Below, piece after piece: positions 1-7,995 of a stretch of DNA of 39,210 bases. Numbering within the stretch: the first letter of the stretch is position 1; the number at the start of each line of letters is the position of its first letter. Source of the DNA: Ligilactobacillus murinus DSM 20452 = NBRC 14221 (GTDB taxonomy: Bacteria > Bacillota > Bacilli > Lactobacillales > Lactobacillaceae); NCBI RefSeq assembly GCF_001591685.1, contig NZ_BCVJ01000015.1:1-39210 (forward strand). Reading direction: 5' to 3'. The notes below the pieces were generated by a model that ran no database searches, had not been told where the DNA came from, and was given only the letters and a program-made list of their open reading frames with translations. The position numbers and the translations under genes are program-made.

Positions 1-330
1 GGCAATGGGACATATACGGTCAAAGCCGGCGATTCGTTATGGGCGATCGCTAATTCACATAAAATGACGTTAAATGACTTAAAACGGGTCAATAACTTAT
101 CCAGTGATCTGATCTATGTTGGACAAACGCTTAAAGTAACTAAGGGCGCAGTTACAACGGCTAATAAGCCAAACACCCAAAGTAATACAAACAAAACATA
201 TACAGTCAAAGCCGGTGACTCGCTTTGGCGGATCGCTTCCAACAATGGTACAACGGTAAATCAATTGAAAGCCTTGAATAATTTGACTTCAGACATGATC
301 TATGTCGGGCAAAATTTGAAATTAAAATAA
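1..330 (+). CDS. LysM-domain cell-wall protein, 3' part only
   Basis: The reading frame is open from the first base, so the gene begins upstream of the window; the internal ATG at 64 is not its start. The visible 109 residues hold two LysM domains, about residues 4-47 and 65-109. Each begins TYTVKAGDSLW and ends with a (L/M)IYVGQ-LK block, and they are joined by a linker rich in Thr, Asn, Lys and Gln. LysM modules bind the glycan chains of peptidoglycan, so the protein is expected outside the membrane. The two repeats are also very similar at DNA level, which suggests recent duplication. With the N-terminus missing, I cannot tell whether this is a peptidoglycan hydrolase, an aggregation factor or a simple wall-binding protein. 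The frame ends in TAA with no clear hairpin terminator before the leuS promoter. Confidence 0.9.
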   Translation, partial: GNGTYTVKAGDSLWAIANSHKMTLNDLKRVNNLSSDLIYVGQTLKVTKGAVTTANKPNTQSNTNKTYTVKAGDSLWRIASNNGTTVNQLKALNNLTSDMIYVGQNLKLK

Positions 331-337
331 TTTTCTC

Positions 338-366
338 TTGAATTAGTCGAGCGGTTTTGCTAAGAT
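338..366 (+). promoter_or_regulatory. leuS T-box promoter
   Basis: A -35 box TTGAAT (338-343), a 17-base spacer and a -10 box TAAGAT (361-366). Transcription would start near 373, just where the T-box leader begins. Confidence 0.65.
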
Positions 367-372
367 GAAGTA

Positions 373-611
373 AATATTTGAACGCAGATAAGGAGTATTA
401 GGAAGAACTAAGCTATTTTCAGAGAGTATACGGTTGCTGTGAGTATACAAGTTGGTTCTTCTGAACTCGCCTTTGAGTTTTTCGCCGAAGTTAGTAAGTG
501 AAAACGGTCCTTCCCGTTACGAAGTTAAGTGTCAACTTAGTGTTGGAATATGGGTGGTACCGCGGTTTTTCGTCCTATATGGAGTTTATAACTCTATATA
601 GGACTTTTTTA
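373..611 (+). ncRNA. T-box riboswitch leader (leucine type) for leuS
   Basis: This 5' leader senses uncharged tRNA and controls readthrough into leuS. The conserved T-box core, GGGTGGTACCGCG, is at 552-564. It is followed by an intrinsic terminator hairpin at 572-604 with a T run; the T-box sequence and the terminator's 5' arm would be rearranged into the antiterminator when uncharged tRNA binds. The AGTA-like element of stem I is near 393-396. The likely specifier codon is CTC (466-468), in the context GAA-CTC-GCC, which fits tRNA-Leu(GAG). The specifier is placed by eye from stem I, so it is less certain than the T-box itself. The downstream gene encodes leucyl-tRNA synthetase, which agrees. 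Confidence 0.92.
572..611 (+). terminator. T-box intrinsic terminator
   Basis: Arms at 572-585 and 591-604 form a 14-bp stem with one G-U pair and a 5-base loop, followed by seven T (605-611). This is the OFF-state hairpin of the leuS T-box. Confidence 0.9.
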
Positions 612-636
612 TTTTCTAGAAAGGAACTATGAATAG

Positions 637-3048
637 ATGAGCTATAATCATAAAGAGATCGAAAAAAAATGGCAACGTTATTGGGACGAACATAAGACGT
701 TCAAGACAACTGAGGATAAGGATAAAAAGAATTACTATGCTTTAGATATGTTTCCTTACCCATCTGGACAAGGACTCCATGTAGGCCATCCAGAAGGATA
801 TACGGCAACTGATATCATTTCACGTATGAAACGGATGCAAGGCTATAATGTTTTACATCCGATGGGGTGGGATGCCTTTGGATTACCAGCAGAACAATAT
901 GCGTTGAATACTGGTAATTCGCCACGTGAATTTACTAAAAAAAATATTAACAATTTTAGACGTCAGATCAAATCATTAGGTCTTTCATATGATTGGGATC
1001 GCGAAGTAAACACGACCGATTCGGACTATTACAAATGGACACAATGGATCTTTGAACAGCTTTACAAGCGTGGGCTAGCTTATGAAGCTGAGATCCCAGT
1101 TAACTGGAGCCCAGATCTAGGGACTGTAGTGGCTAATGAAGAAGTTATCGATGGTAAGACTGAACGCGGGGGCTTCCCAGTTATTCGTAAGCCAATGCGT
1201 CAATGGGTCTTAAAGATCACCGCCTATGCGGATCGTTTGATCGATGATCTGGAAGATCTTGATTGGCCTGAAGCGATCAAAGAACAACAACGCAACTGGA
1301 TCGGCCGCTCAGTTGGTGCCACGATCGATTTCAAAGTTGATGGTCAAGATGAACAATTAGAAGTATTTACTACACGTCCGGATACTTTATTTGGTGCTTC
1401 AGCGATCACGATCGCACCGGAACATGAACTTGTAGCTAGCTTAACGACACCAGAACAAAAAGAAGTTGTTGAAGCTTATGTTGAAGAGATCTCACATAAG
1501 TCTGATCTTGAAAGAACAGACCTAGCTAAAGATAAAACAGGGGTCTTTACCGGAAGTTATGCGATCAATCCAGTAAACGGTGAAAAATTACCGATCTGGT
1601 TGGCTGACTATGTTTTAGCTTCTTATGGTACTGGAGCAGTTATGGTTTCGGCTGCCCATGATCCACGTGATTGGGAATTTGCAAAGAAATATGATTTGCC
1701 GATCATCCCAGTCATTGCTGGGGGCGATGTTGAAAAAGAAGTTTACACCGGTGAGGGTGAATATATCAATTCCGATTTCTTGAATGGTTTAACTAAAGAA
1801 GAAGCGATCGAGACGATGATCAACTGGTTAAAAGAACACGGTGTGGGTGATAAAAAAGTAAATTACCGCTTACGTGATTGGACTTTCTCACGCCAACGCT
1901 ACTGGGGCGAACCGATCCCTGTGATCCACTGGGAAGATGGCGAAACGACGTTAGTTCCAGAAGATGAATTACCGCTTCTTTTACCTAAGTCAAATGATAT
2001 CAAGCCTTCAGGTACAGGTGAAAGTCCATTAGCTAACCTTGAAGATTGGGTCAATGTGGTCGATGAAAATGGGCGTAAAGGGAAACGTGAAACGAATACG
2101 ATGCCACAATGGGCTGGAAGTTCATGGTACTTCTTGCGTTATATCGATCCACACAACAATGAGTTGATCGCTGATCCTGAAAAATTAAAGGCTTGGTTAC
2201 CAGTAGATCTTTACGTTGGTGGGGCTGAGCATGCGGTCTTACACTTATTGTATGCCCGTTTCTGGCACAAATTCTTATATGATCTAGGTGTTGTGCCAAC
2301 TAAAGAACCATTCCAAAAATTGGTCAACCAAGGGATGATCTTAGGAAATAACCATGAAAAAATGTCTAAATCTAAGGGCAATGTGGTCAACCCAGATGAC
2401 ATCGTTGAGCAATATGGAGCTGATACATTACGTCTATACGAAATGTTTATGGGACCACTTGATGCTTCGATCGCTTGGAGCGAAGATGGTTTGAATGGGG
2501 CTAATAAGTTCATCAACCGTGTTTGGAACTTATTGATCGATGAAAATGGTCAATTACGTGACCGGATCACAACGATCAACGAAGGTAATTTAGACTTGAT
2601 CTACAATCAAACAGTCAAGAAAGTTACCGAAGACTATGAAAAATTGCATTTCAATACTGCAATTTCACAATTGATGGTCTTAGTCAATGAATTTTACAAG
2701 GCTGATTCCTTACCACTAGAATATGTTGAAGGTTTAGTCAAATTGATCTCGCCGATCACACCACATATGGCTGAAGAACTTTGGACTTTATTAGGGCATG
2801 TTGGTAGTATCGCCTATGCTAAATGGCCAACGTATGATGAAAGTAAATTAGTCGAAGATACAGTCGAGATCGTTGTCCAAGTTAACGGTAAGATCAAGCA
2901 ACATCTGCATGTTTCACGGACTGCTTCAAAAGAAGAGTTAGAAGAACTTGCTTTGAATGACGAAAAGATCAAGACTGAGCTTGAAGGTAAGACGATCCGT
3001 CGGGTGATCGCAGTGCCAGGTAAATTAGTCAATGTAGTTGCTAACTAA
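637..3048 (+). CDS. leuS: Leucyl-tRNA synthetase
   Basis: Cytoplasmic class I aminoacyl-tRNA synthetase that charges tRNA-Leu with leucine. The 803 residues match the usual bacterial length. The HIGH signature appears as HVGH at about residues 48-51 (after [10 protein letters not shown]) and the KMSKS loop at about 575-579 (EKMSKSKGN). Between them lies the CP1 editing domain, with the TTRPDTLFG block. The C-terminus has the expected anticodon-binding and zinc-free tail. The start is ATG 637, 11 bases after the ribosome binding site AGAAAGGA. An ATG at 629 opens only a three-codon ORF (Met-Asn-Arg) whose TGA overlaps the leuS ATG. The gene is monocistronic, controlled by the T-box upstream and closed by a strong terminator. 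Isoleucine codons here are mostly ATC preceded by a G-ending codon (about 33 of 47 by hand count). Confidence 0.98.
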   Translation: MSYNHKEIEKKWQRYWDEHKTFKTTEDKDKKNYYALDMFPYPSGQGLHVGHPEGYTATDIISRMKRMQGYNVLHPMGWDAFGLPAEQYALNTGNSPREFTKKNINNFRRQIKSLGLSYDWDREVNTTDSDYYKWTQWIFEQLYKRGLAYEAEIPVNWSPDLGTVVANEEVIDGKTERGGFPVIRKPMRQWVLKITAYADRLIDDLEDLDWPEAIKEQQRNWIGRSVGATIDFKVDGQDEQLEVFTTRPDTLFGASAITIAPEHELVASLTTPEQKEVVEAYVEEISHKSDLERTDLAKDKTGVFTGSYAINPVNGEKLPIWLADYVLASYGTGAVMVSAAHDPRDWEFAKKYDLPIIPVIAGGDVEKEVYTGEGEYINSDFLNGLTKEEAIETMINWLKEHGVGDKKVNYRLRDWTFSRQRYWGEPIPVIHWEDGETTLVPEDELPLLLPKSNDIKPSGTGESPLANLEDWVNVVDENGRKGKRETNTMPQWAGSSWYFLRYIDPHNNELIADPEKLKAWLPVDLYVGGAEHAVLHLLYARFWHKFLYDLGVVPTKEPFQKLVNQGMILGNNHEKMSKSKGNVVNPDDIVEQYGADTLRLYEMFMGPLDASIAWSEDGLNGANKFINRVWNLLIDENGQLRDRITTINEGNLDLIYNQTVKKVTEDYEKLHFNTAISQLMVLVNEFYKADSLPLEYVEGLVKLISPITPHMAEELWTLLGHVGSIAYAKWPTYDESKLVEDTVEIVVQVNGKIKQHLHVSRTASKEELEELALNDEKIKTELEGKTIRRVIAVPGKLVNVVAN

Positions 3049-3053
3049 TAGTA

Positions 3054-3099
3054 AATAAAGAAATGAGATCTAAGTGGGGATCTCATTTCTTTATTTTTT
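3054..3099 (+). terminator. leuS terminator
   Basis: A perfect 17-bp stem (3054-3070 with 3079-3095), an 8-base loop, then a T run. The AT-rich lower stem makes it potentially active in both directions. Confidence 0.92.
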
Positions 3100-3141
3100 A
3101 ACGGCTGAAGATCAAAATTTGTTTGATTTTTAGAAAGAGAT

Positions 3142-3170
3142 TTGCGAAATCAAAGTAAATTGGATAGAAT
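3142..3170 (+). promoter_or_regulatory. Promoter of amino-acid permease
   Basis: TTGCGA (3142-3147), 17 bases, TAGAAT (3165-3170). Start expected near 3177, giving a leader of about 50 bases. That leader contains a six-codon ORF, MSQKGF (3204-3224), with its own AAAAGGA site, ending four bases before the permease ATG. Confidence 0.55.
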
Positions 3171-3228
3171 AGAACGTAAACATATTTATAAAAAGGAACA
3201 TTAATGTCTCAGAAAGGATTTTAATAGC

Positions 3229-4575
3229 ATGAAAAACGAACTATCTCGTGCATTGACGCACCGCCATGTACAGATGATCGCGATCGGCGGTGCCATAGGA
3301 ACTGGGCTTTTCTTAGGGTCTGGGAGCGCGATCCAAAAAGCGGGTCCAGCGATCATTCTCGCTTACCTGATCGCCGGGATCTTTTGCTTTTTAATGATGC
3401 GTGCGGTCGGTGAATTGATCTTGTCTGATACCTCTAAAGCATCGTTTATTGAATTTGTACGCCAATATCTCGGTGAAAAGTGGGAATTCGTAGTTGGCTG
3501 GACCTATTGGCTATGTTGGGAAAGCTTAGCTATGGCCGATCTGACTGCTAGTGGTATCTACATCCGCTACTGGTTCCCCAATATTCCACAATGGTTGACA
3601 GCTTTAGCGATCATTTTGATCTTGTTAGCCTTTAATTTACTGAGTGTGGGAGTTTTTGGTGAATTAGAAGCTTGGTTTTCTAGCATCAAGGTTTTAGCGA
3701 TCATGGCTTTGATCGCGACTGGTTTGATCTTATTATTGACTTCAGCTAATGTTGGTGGTCATCAAGTACAATTGAGTAATTTAGTTGACTATGGTGGCCT
3801 TTTTCCAAAGGGATTTTCCGGGTTATTAGCTGCTTTTCCGATGGTCATCTTTGCCTTTACAGGGATCGAAATGGTCGGCTTGACTTCGGGTGAAACGGCT
3901 GATCCTAAAAAAGACCTTCCACGGGCGATTAACACATTACCGATGCGGATCGGGCTATTTTATGTGGGCTCGATGTTTGTCTTGATGTGCATCTATCCTT
4001 GGAATGAGATCGCTACGACTTCAAGTCCATTTGTCCAGGTCTTCTCTGGGATCGGGATCAAAATGGCTGCAGCTGTGATCAATTTTGTGGTCTTGACTGC
4101 GGCGTTATCGGCATGTAATAGTGCGATCTTTAGTACGAGTCGAACGCTGTTTGTTTTAGCAAATAGTGGACAAGCGCCAAAGAAGATGGCTAAGATCAGT
4201 AATCGCAGTGTGCCAGTTGGTTCTTTAGTCTTTTCTTCGTCAGTCCTCTTTATTATCGTGATCTTGAACTATATTTTACCAAGTAGTATCTTTGAGATCA
4301 TTTCAGGGGTGGCTACGGTCAGCTTTATTTTTGTTTGGATCATTTTAGTTTGGTGTCACTATAAGTATCGTCAACAAAATAAAACCGCTAAAAGCATTTT
4401 TCCGATGCCACTTTATCCCTGGACTAATTTTTTAACGATCATCTTTTTTGTGATCGTCTTAGGGTTATTGGCAACGAGTAAAAGTACTTTGATCTCGATC
4501 ATTTTTGCGCTGATCTGGTTTAGCTTATTGTTCATACTTTCGGGAAAACTTAAAACTACTAAAGAAAATAATTGA
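3229..4575 (+). CDS. APC-superfamily amino-acid permease (AAT type)
   Basis: Integral membrane transporter of 448 residues with about 12 hydrophobic segments. The N-terminus, LSRALTHRHVQMIAIGGAIGTGLFLGSG, is the diagnostic start of the AAT subfamily (the CycA, GabP, AroP and LysP group), with the G-G-A-I-G-T-G-L-F motif of helix 1 that contacts the substrate. A conserved GIEMVGLTSGETADPKKDLPRAI block follows helix 6. The D-serine/D-alanine/glycine (CycA-like) branch is possible, but the substrate cannot be fixed from sequence alone. Start ATG 3229 is 10 bases after AGAAAGGA. The gene has its own promoter and terminator, so it is probably a single-gene unit. Confidence is high for the family, low for the substrate. 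Confidence 0.93.
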   Translation: MKNELSRALTHRHVQMIAIGGAIGTGLFLGSGSAIQKAGPAIILAYLIAGIFCFLMMRAVGELILSDTSKASFIEFVRQYLGEKWEFVVGWTYWLCWESLAMADLTASGIYIRYWFPNIPQWLTALAIILILLAFNLLSVGVFGELEAWFSSIKVLAIMALIATGLILLLTSANVGGHQVQLSNLVDYGGLFPKGFSGLLAAFPMVIFAFTGIEMVGLTSGETADPKKDLPRAINTLPMRIGLFYVGSMFVLMCIYPWNEIATTSSPFVQVFSGIGIKMAAAVINFVVLTAALSACNSAIFSTSRTLFVLANSGQAPKKMAKISNRSVPVGSLVFSSSVLFIIVILNYILPSSIFEIISGVATVSFIFVWIILVWCHYKYRQQNKTAKSIFPMPLYPWTNFLTIIFFVIVLGLLATSKSTLISIIFALIWFSLLFILSGKLKTTKENN

Positions 4576-4577
4576 TC

Positions 4578-4613
4578 AAAAACGCCTTAGAGTTTGTACT
4601 CTGAGGTGTTTTT
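4578..4613 (+). terminator. Permease terminator
   Basis: A 16-bp stem with two G-U pairs (4578-4593 with 4598-4613) around a 4-base loop; the 3' arm ends in a T run. Confidence 0.88.
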
Positions 4614-4645
4614 GAGTTGAAAATCTTTTTTAGTATTATATTTTT

Positions 4646-4654
4646 TGCTAGAAT
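4646..4654 (+). promoter_or_regulatory. Extended -10 promoter of the flippase gene
   Basis: TGcTAGAAT, an extended -10. The -35 region is only a T run, so this rests on the -10 element. Confidence 0.4.
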
Positions 4655-4686
4655 CTATACTGAAACAGTAGAAAGGAATATATGCT

Positions 4687-6303
4687 ATGAAAGAACAAAC
4701 GATGAAAGAAAAAATGCTTCGTGGTTCGGCGTGGATGACAGCAGGGAGTATCATTTCCCGCATCTTAGGTGCGCTCTACATCATTCCTTGGTATAGCTGG
4801 TTTGGAAGTGACAAGCTACAGGCCAATGCTTTATATACAAAGGGGTATACTGTTTATAGTATTTTTTTGATGATCGCGATCTCGGGTATCCCTTCAGCTG
4901 TTGCTAAACAAGTTGCACATTATAATTCTAAAAATGAATATGGCGTTTCAAAAAGATTGTTCAAAACCAGTTTAGTAGCTTTGTTTATTTTAGGGGCAGT
5001 TTGTACCCTTATTTTTTGGCTGATCGCTCCTTTTATCTCGCAAGGTGACCCAAGAATGGTCTCGATCTATCGTTCCTTAGCCTTAGCTTTATTGATCATT
5101 CCATCAATGAGTCTTTTGCGCGGATATTTTCAGGGCTTTCAGGATATGGCACCGTCGGCTTTATCGCAATTGATCGAACAATTTTTACGAATAATCTATA
5201 TGTTATTAGCGACCTATATCACGATCAAAGTTATGGGGCTGCCATTTGAAGTTGGAGTTTGGCAGTCGACTTTTGCGGCTTTTATCGGTGCTGTAGGTGG
5301 GACTTTATTGTTAGTGGGATATTATCTCAAGCATAAAAAAAGATTGGATGAACTAGTATCTCAGAGTAACGATCAGCTCGAAATAACAAATAAGACGTTA
5401 TTAAAAGAGGTCTTATATCAAGCTTTACCTTTTATCTTTATTGCCTGTGCGATGTCGATGTTTAATTTGGTCGACCAGTTTACCTTCCCAGTGATCATGC
5501 AACAAGCAGGTGCGTATAGTATGACTCAGATCAATGCCTTATACGCTTTATTTGCGGGAAATGCCAATAAGTTGATCATGATCGTGGTGGCATTATCGAC
5601 CGCGATGGCAACGACCGCGATCCCACTTTTAAGTGAAGCTGTTGCTAGACGCGATAGTGCTTTGATGAAAAAGCAACTATTAGAATCCTTAGAGTTGTTG
5701 TTCTTTGTAATGTTACCAGCCGTCTTTGGGATGGCTGCAGTCAGTCGCCCGCTTTACTTAGTATTTTACGGTTATGAAGCAACTGGGATCTTTGTTTTAG
5801 CGATCTCGGCGTATGTAGCGTTAGCAATGGGACTATTTAACGTTTTAGGCTCACTATTGCAAGGGATCTATGAAAATAAACAAGCTATCAAATATACTAC
5901 CTTGGGACTAGGTGTGAAATTAGTCCTTCAATATCCGTTGACTCTTTGGCTAGGTGTTTTTGGGCCACTTTTAGCGACCGGGATCGCGATGAGTTGGGCC
6001 AGTTATTTAATGTTGCGCTTTTTATATTTGAAGTATAATTTGCCAACAGGCCAGTTACAAGTTAATGTCAATAAGATGTTCATAGTAGCATTACTGATGT
6101 TTGGCGTGACTTTACTGTTTGTCAGTGGTTATTATATGGTATTTCCCGGGAATAGTCGCTTGTCGGCTTTGGTTGGCCTGAGCCTAGCCGCTGGGATCGG
6201 GGGTTATCTATATTTATTGGCTTGTTTTAAACTCGGCCTATTACAACGGATCTTAGGCATAAAAGTGACAAGTAAATTACAAAAGATATTTAGGTGGAAA
6301 TAA
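4687..6303 (+). CDS. MurJ/YtgP-type lipid flippase (polysaccharide biosynthesis family)
   Basis: Membrane protein of 538 residues with about 14 hydrophobic segments and the N-terminal block MLRGSAWMTAGSIISRILGALYIIPW, typical of the MATE-like MurJ/SpoVB/YtgP group in Firmicutes. Members flip lipid-linked cell-wall precursors (lipid II) across the cytoplasmic membrane; YtgP is reported to do this in streptococci and Bacillus. The sequence RGYFQGFQDMAPSALSQLIEQFLR (about residues 140-163) is a conserved loop of this family. The start is ATG 4687, 9 bases after GAAAGGA. The stop is one base before the next ATG (TAAgATG), so translation is coupled to the pseudouridine synthase. An O-antigen or exopolysaccharide flippase is the alternative, but no polysaccharide genes are nearby, which favours the housekeeping cell-wall role. 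Confidence 0.88.
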   Translation: MKEQTMKEKMLRGSAWMTAGSIISRILGALYIIPWYSWFGSDKLQANALYTKGYTVYSIFLMIAISGIPSAVAKQVAHYNSKNEYGVSKRLFKTSLVALFILGAVCTLIFWLIAPFISQGDPRMVSIYRSLALALLIIPSMSLLRGYFQGFQDMAPSALSQLIEQFLRIIYMLLATYITIKVMGLPFEVGVWQSTFAAFIGAVGGTLLLVGYYLKHKKRLDELVSQSNDQLEITNKTLLKEVLYQALPFIFIACAMSMFNLVDQFTFPVIMQQAGAYSMTQINALYALFAGNANKLIMIVVALSTAMATTAIPLLSEAVARRDSALMKKQLLESLELLFFVMLPAVFGMAAVSRPLYLVFYGYEATGIFVLAISAYVALAMGLFNVLGSLLQGIYENKQAIKYTTLGLGVKLVLQYPLTLWLGVFGPLLATGIAMSWASYLMLRFLYLKYNLPTGQLQVNVNKMFIVALLMFGVTLLFVSGYYMVFPGNSRLSALVGLSLAAGIGGYLYLLACFKLGLLQRILGIKVTSKLQKIFRWK

Positions 6304-6304
6304 G

Positions 6305-7030
6305 ATGAGATTAGATAAGTATTTAGCGACTGTGGGCTTGGGAACACGCTCGGAGGTAAAAAAATTGTTACGTAAAAAAAGCGTCAGTGTTGACGGTGAA
6401 GTCATCACTGACGGAAAATTTCAACTTGATCCGGCTATTTCCCAGGTTATGGTGGGACAAAAAGTACTGACGTATCAAAATTATTATTACTATATGCTAA
6501 ACAAACCTAAAGGGGTAGTTTCGGCAACAACAGATAAGGTCGAGAGAACAGTTTTAGATCTGTTGGTCGAACCTGCAAGTAACCAAAAACTTTTCCCAGT
6601 GGGGCGTTTAGACAAAGATACGACGGGCTTGTTGCTTTTGACAAATGATGGGGCCTTGAGTCATGAATTGTTGAGCCCCAAAAAACACGTGGCAAAAACT
6701 TATGTCGCCCAGATCGCGGGAATAGTGACGCCAACAACTTGTGAGATTTTTGCTAGTTCGATGACGTTAAAAAATGGCGAAAAAACTAAACCCGCCAAGT
6801 TGAAGATCTTGACTGTTGATGAAGCACATGAGCGATCTGTGATCGAGATCACGATCACAGAAGGCAAATATCATCAAGTGAAGCGGATGTTTGCTGCGGT
6901 AGGGATGAAAGTTTTAGAACTAAAACGTCTTCAAATGGGGAGTTTAAAACTCGATCCCAAGCTAAAACGAGGAGATTACCGTCCCTTAAGCAAGCAAGAA
7001 TTAGCTAAATTGCGCCATGAAAGTTTGTAA
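6305..7030 (+). CDS. RsuA/RluB-family pseudouridine synthase
   Basis: RNA-modifying enzyme of 241 residues that isomerises uridine to pseudouridine in ribosomal RNA. An S4 RNA-binding domain spans about residues 1-48 (MRLDKYLATVGLGTRSEVKKLLRKKSV). The catalytic domain carries the signature GRLDKDTTGLLLLTNDG at 100-116, with the catalytic aspartate at D103, and a later EITITEGKYHQVKRMF block. The length and signature fit RsuA (16S U516) better than the longer RluB, but the target base cannot be assigned with certainty. The start follows the flippase stop by one base, with AGGTGGA just upstream inside that gene. The last 30 bases overlap the 3' end of the convergent nnrD. Confidence 0.93.
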   Translation: MRLDKYLATVGLGTRSEVKKLLRKKSVSVDGEVITDGKFQLDPAISQVMVGQKVLTYQNYYYYMLNKPKGVVSATTDKVERTVLDLLVEPASNQKLFPVGRLDKDTTGLLLLTNDGALSHELLSPKKHVAKTYVAQIAGIVTPTTCEIFASSMTLKNGEKTKPAKLKILTVDEAHERSVIEITITEGKYHQVKRMFAAVGMKVLELKRLQMGSLKLDPKLKRGDYRPLSKQELAKLRHESL

Positions 7031-7843
7031 ATGTTCAATGATATCGGTCGGTAAAACAACATATTTACTTTGGGAGAGGTCACTTGCAACGGCGCTGTGC
7101 AAATAAACGGCGGCATCTAAAACATCAGCTGGAGCTAGTGTTTTGAATTGTCCCATAAAAGCAGCGATGATCCCAGTCAAAGTATCGCCCATACCACCAG
7201 TTGCCATGTAGGGACCACCAATAGGCAAGCGACTGAGCGTATTATCAAGATGATATATCTCAGTGTGATACTTTTTCAAAACAACATGAGCAGCTAGTTT
7301 TTGTTGGGCGCTTTGATTGGCTTGAGTTAGTTGCTCTGTAAGCGCTAGTCCAGATAAACGAGCCCATTCGACTTGGTGTGGGGTGTAGATCACCTGACAT
7401 GTCGGACGTAAGGGCTCGTTTTGTTGTGCAAGGAGCGTGATCGCGGACCCATCGATGATCAGGGTCGTAGTTGGATCGACTGCTGTTAAAGTTATTTTTA
7501 ATATCTGTTTTGCAAGTTTATCTAGACCTAGGCCAGGTCCAATGACGATCGTATCAGCTTGCTTGATAGCTTGGGTCAAAGCCTCAAAGTCGCTATGATC
7601 GACGACCATTGCTTCAGGTAAGCGCGCATGAAGTGCAAAAAAATTTGAACTATCTGTGGCACAGGTGACAAGACCAGCGCCGGCATGGACTGCAGCGCTA
7701 GCAGACATGATCACAGCGCCACCCATATTTTTGTTACCACCGATGATCAAGATCTTACCGAAATTTCCTTTGTGACTTTGTTTAGGCCGCGGCTTAATAA
7801 CTTGTTTTAGACAAGCTACGGTCAAATTTTTCATAGTTTCCAT
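7001..7843 (-). CDS. nnrD: ADP/ATP-dependent NAD(P)H-hydrate dehydratase
   Basis: Repair enzyme of the YjeF C-terminal (ribokinase-like) family. It converts the damaged hydrated cofactors S-NADHX and S-NADPHX back to NADH and NADPH. The signature GKILIIGGNKNMGGAVIMSASAAVHAGAGLVT lies near the N-terminus, and the nucleotide-binding/catalytic loop is at IGGPYMATGGMGDTLTGIIAAF. I chose ATG 7843 (280 residues): GGAG (7853-7856) sits 9 bases upstream, whereas the longer form from TTG 7882 has no ribosome binding site. No N-terminal epimerase (NnrE) domain is fused, so NnrE must be encoded elsewhere. It converges on the RsuA gene with a 30-bp overlap and no hairpin between them. A TATAAT on the reverse strand upstream is a possible -10. 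Confidence 0.93.
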   Translation of the reverse strand: METMKNLTVACLKQVIKPRPKQSHKGNFGKILIIGGNKNMGGAVIMSASAAVHAGAGLVTCATDSSNFFALHARLPEAMVVDHSDFEALTQAIKQADTIVIGPGLGLDKLAKQILKITLTAVDPTTTLIIDGSAITLLAQQNEPLRPTCQVIYTPHQVEWARLSGLALTEQLTQANQSAQQKLAAHVVLKKYHTEIYHLDNTLSRLPIGGPYMATGGMGDTLTGIIAAFMGQFKTLAPADVLDAAVYLHSAVASDLSQSKYVVLPTDIIEHLQTFMAQFS

Positions 7844-7949
7844 TGTATCCAACTCCGATCGCTCAAGGTATTCTATGTCCAAGGTAAGTCATTTTATTAT
7901 ATTTTTCAACTGATAAGATAAGTGTTAAGGTGGAAGTTGGTAGAATTTA

Positions 7950-7958
7950 TGCTAAAAT
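7950..7958 (+). promoter_or_regulatory. Extended -10 promoter of pepV
   Basis: TGcTAAAAT, 37 bases before the pepV start; no good -35 is visible. Confidence 0.45.
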
Positions 7959-7995
7959 AGGGAAGAGATCGAATCTAAATAAGAGGTGGATTTTT

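Noticed and set aside
2051-3032. Several reverse-strand open frames inside leuS
   Set aside because: They lie opposite a fully conserved leuS, have no ribosome sites and no recognisable protein wording. Similar shadows in lacZ, lacS, galK, galT and others were dismissed for the same reason.
7930-7995. N-terminal extension of PepV from ATG 7930
   Set aside because: It begins upstream of the -10 element, lacks a ribosome site, and the known ligand numbering (H87, D119) only fits the start at 7996.
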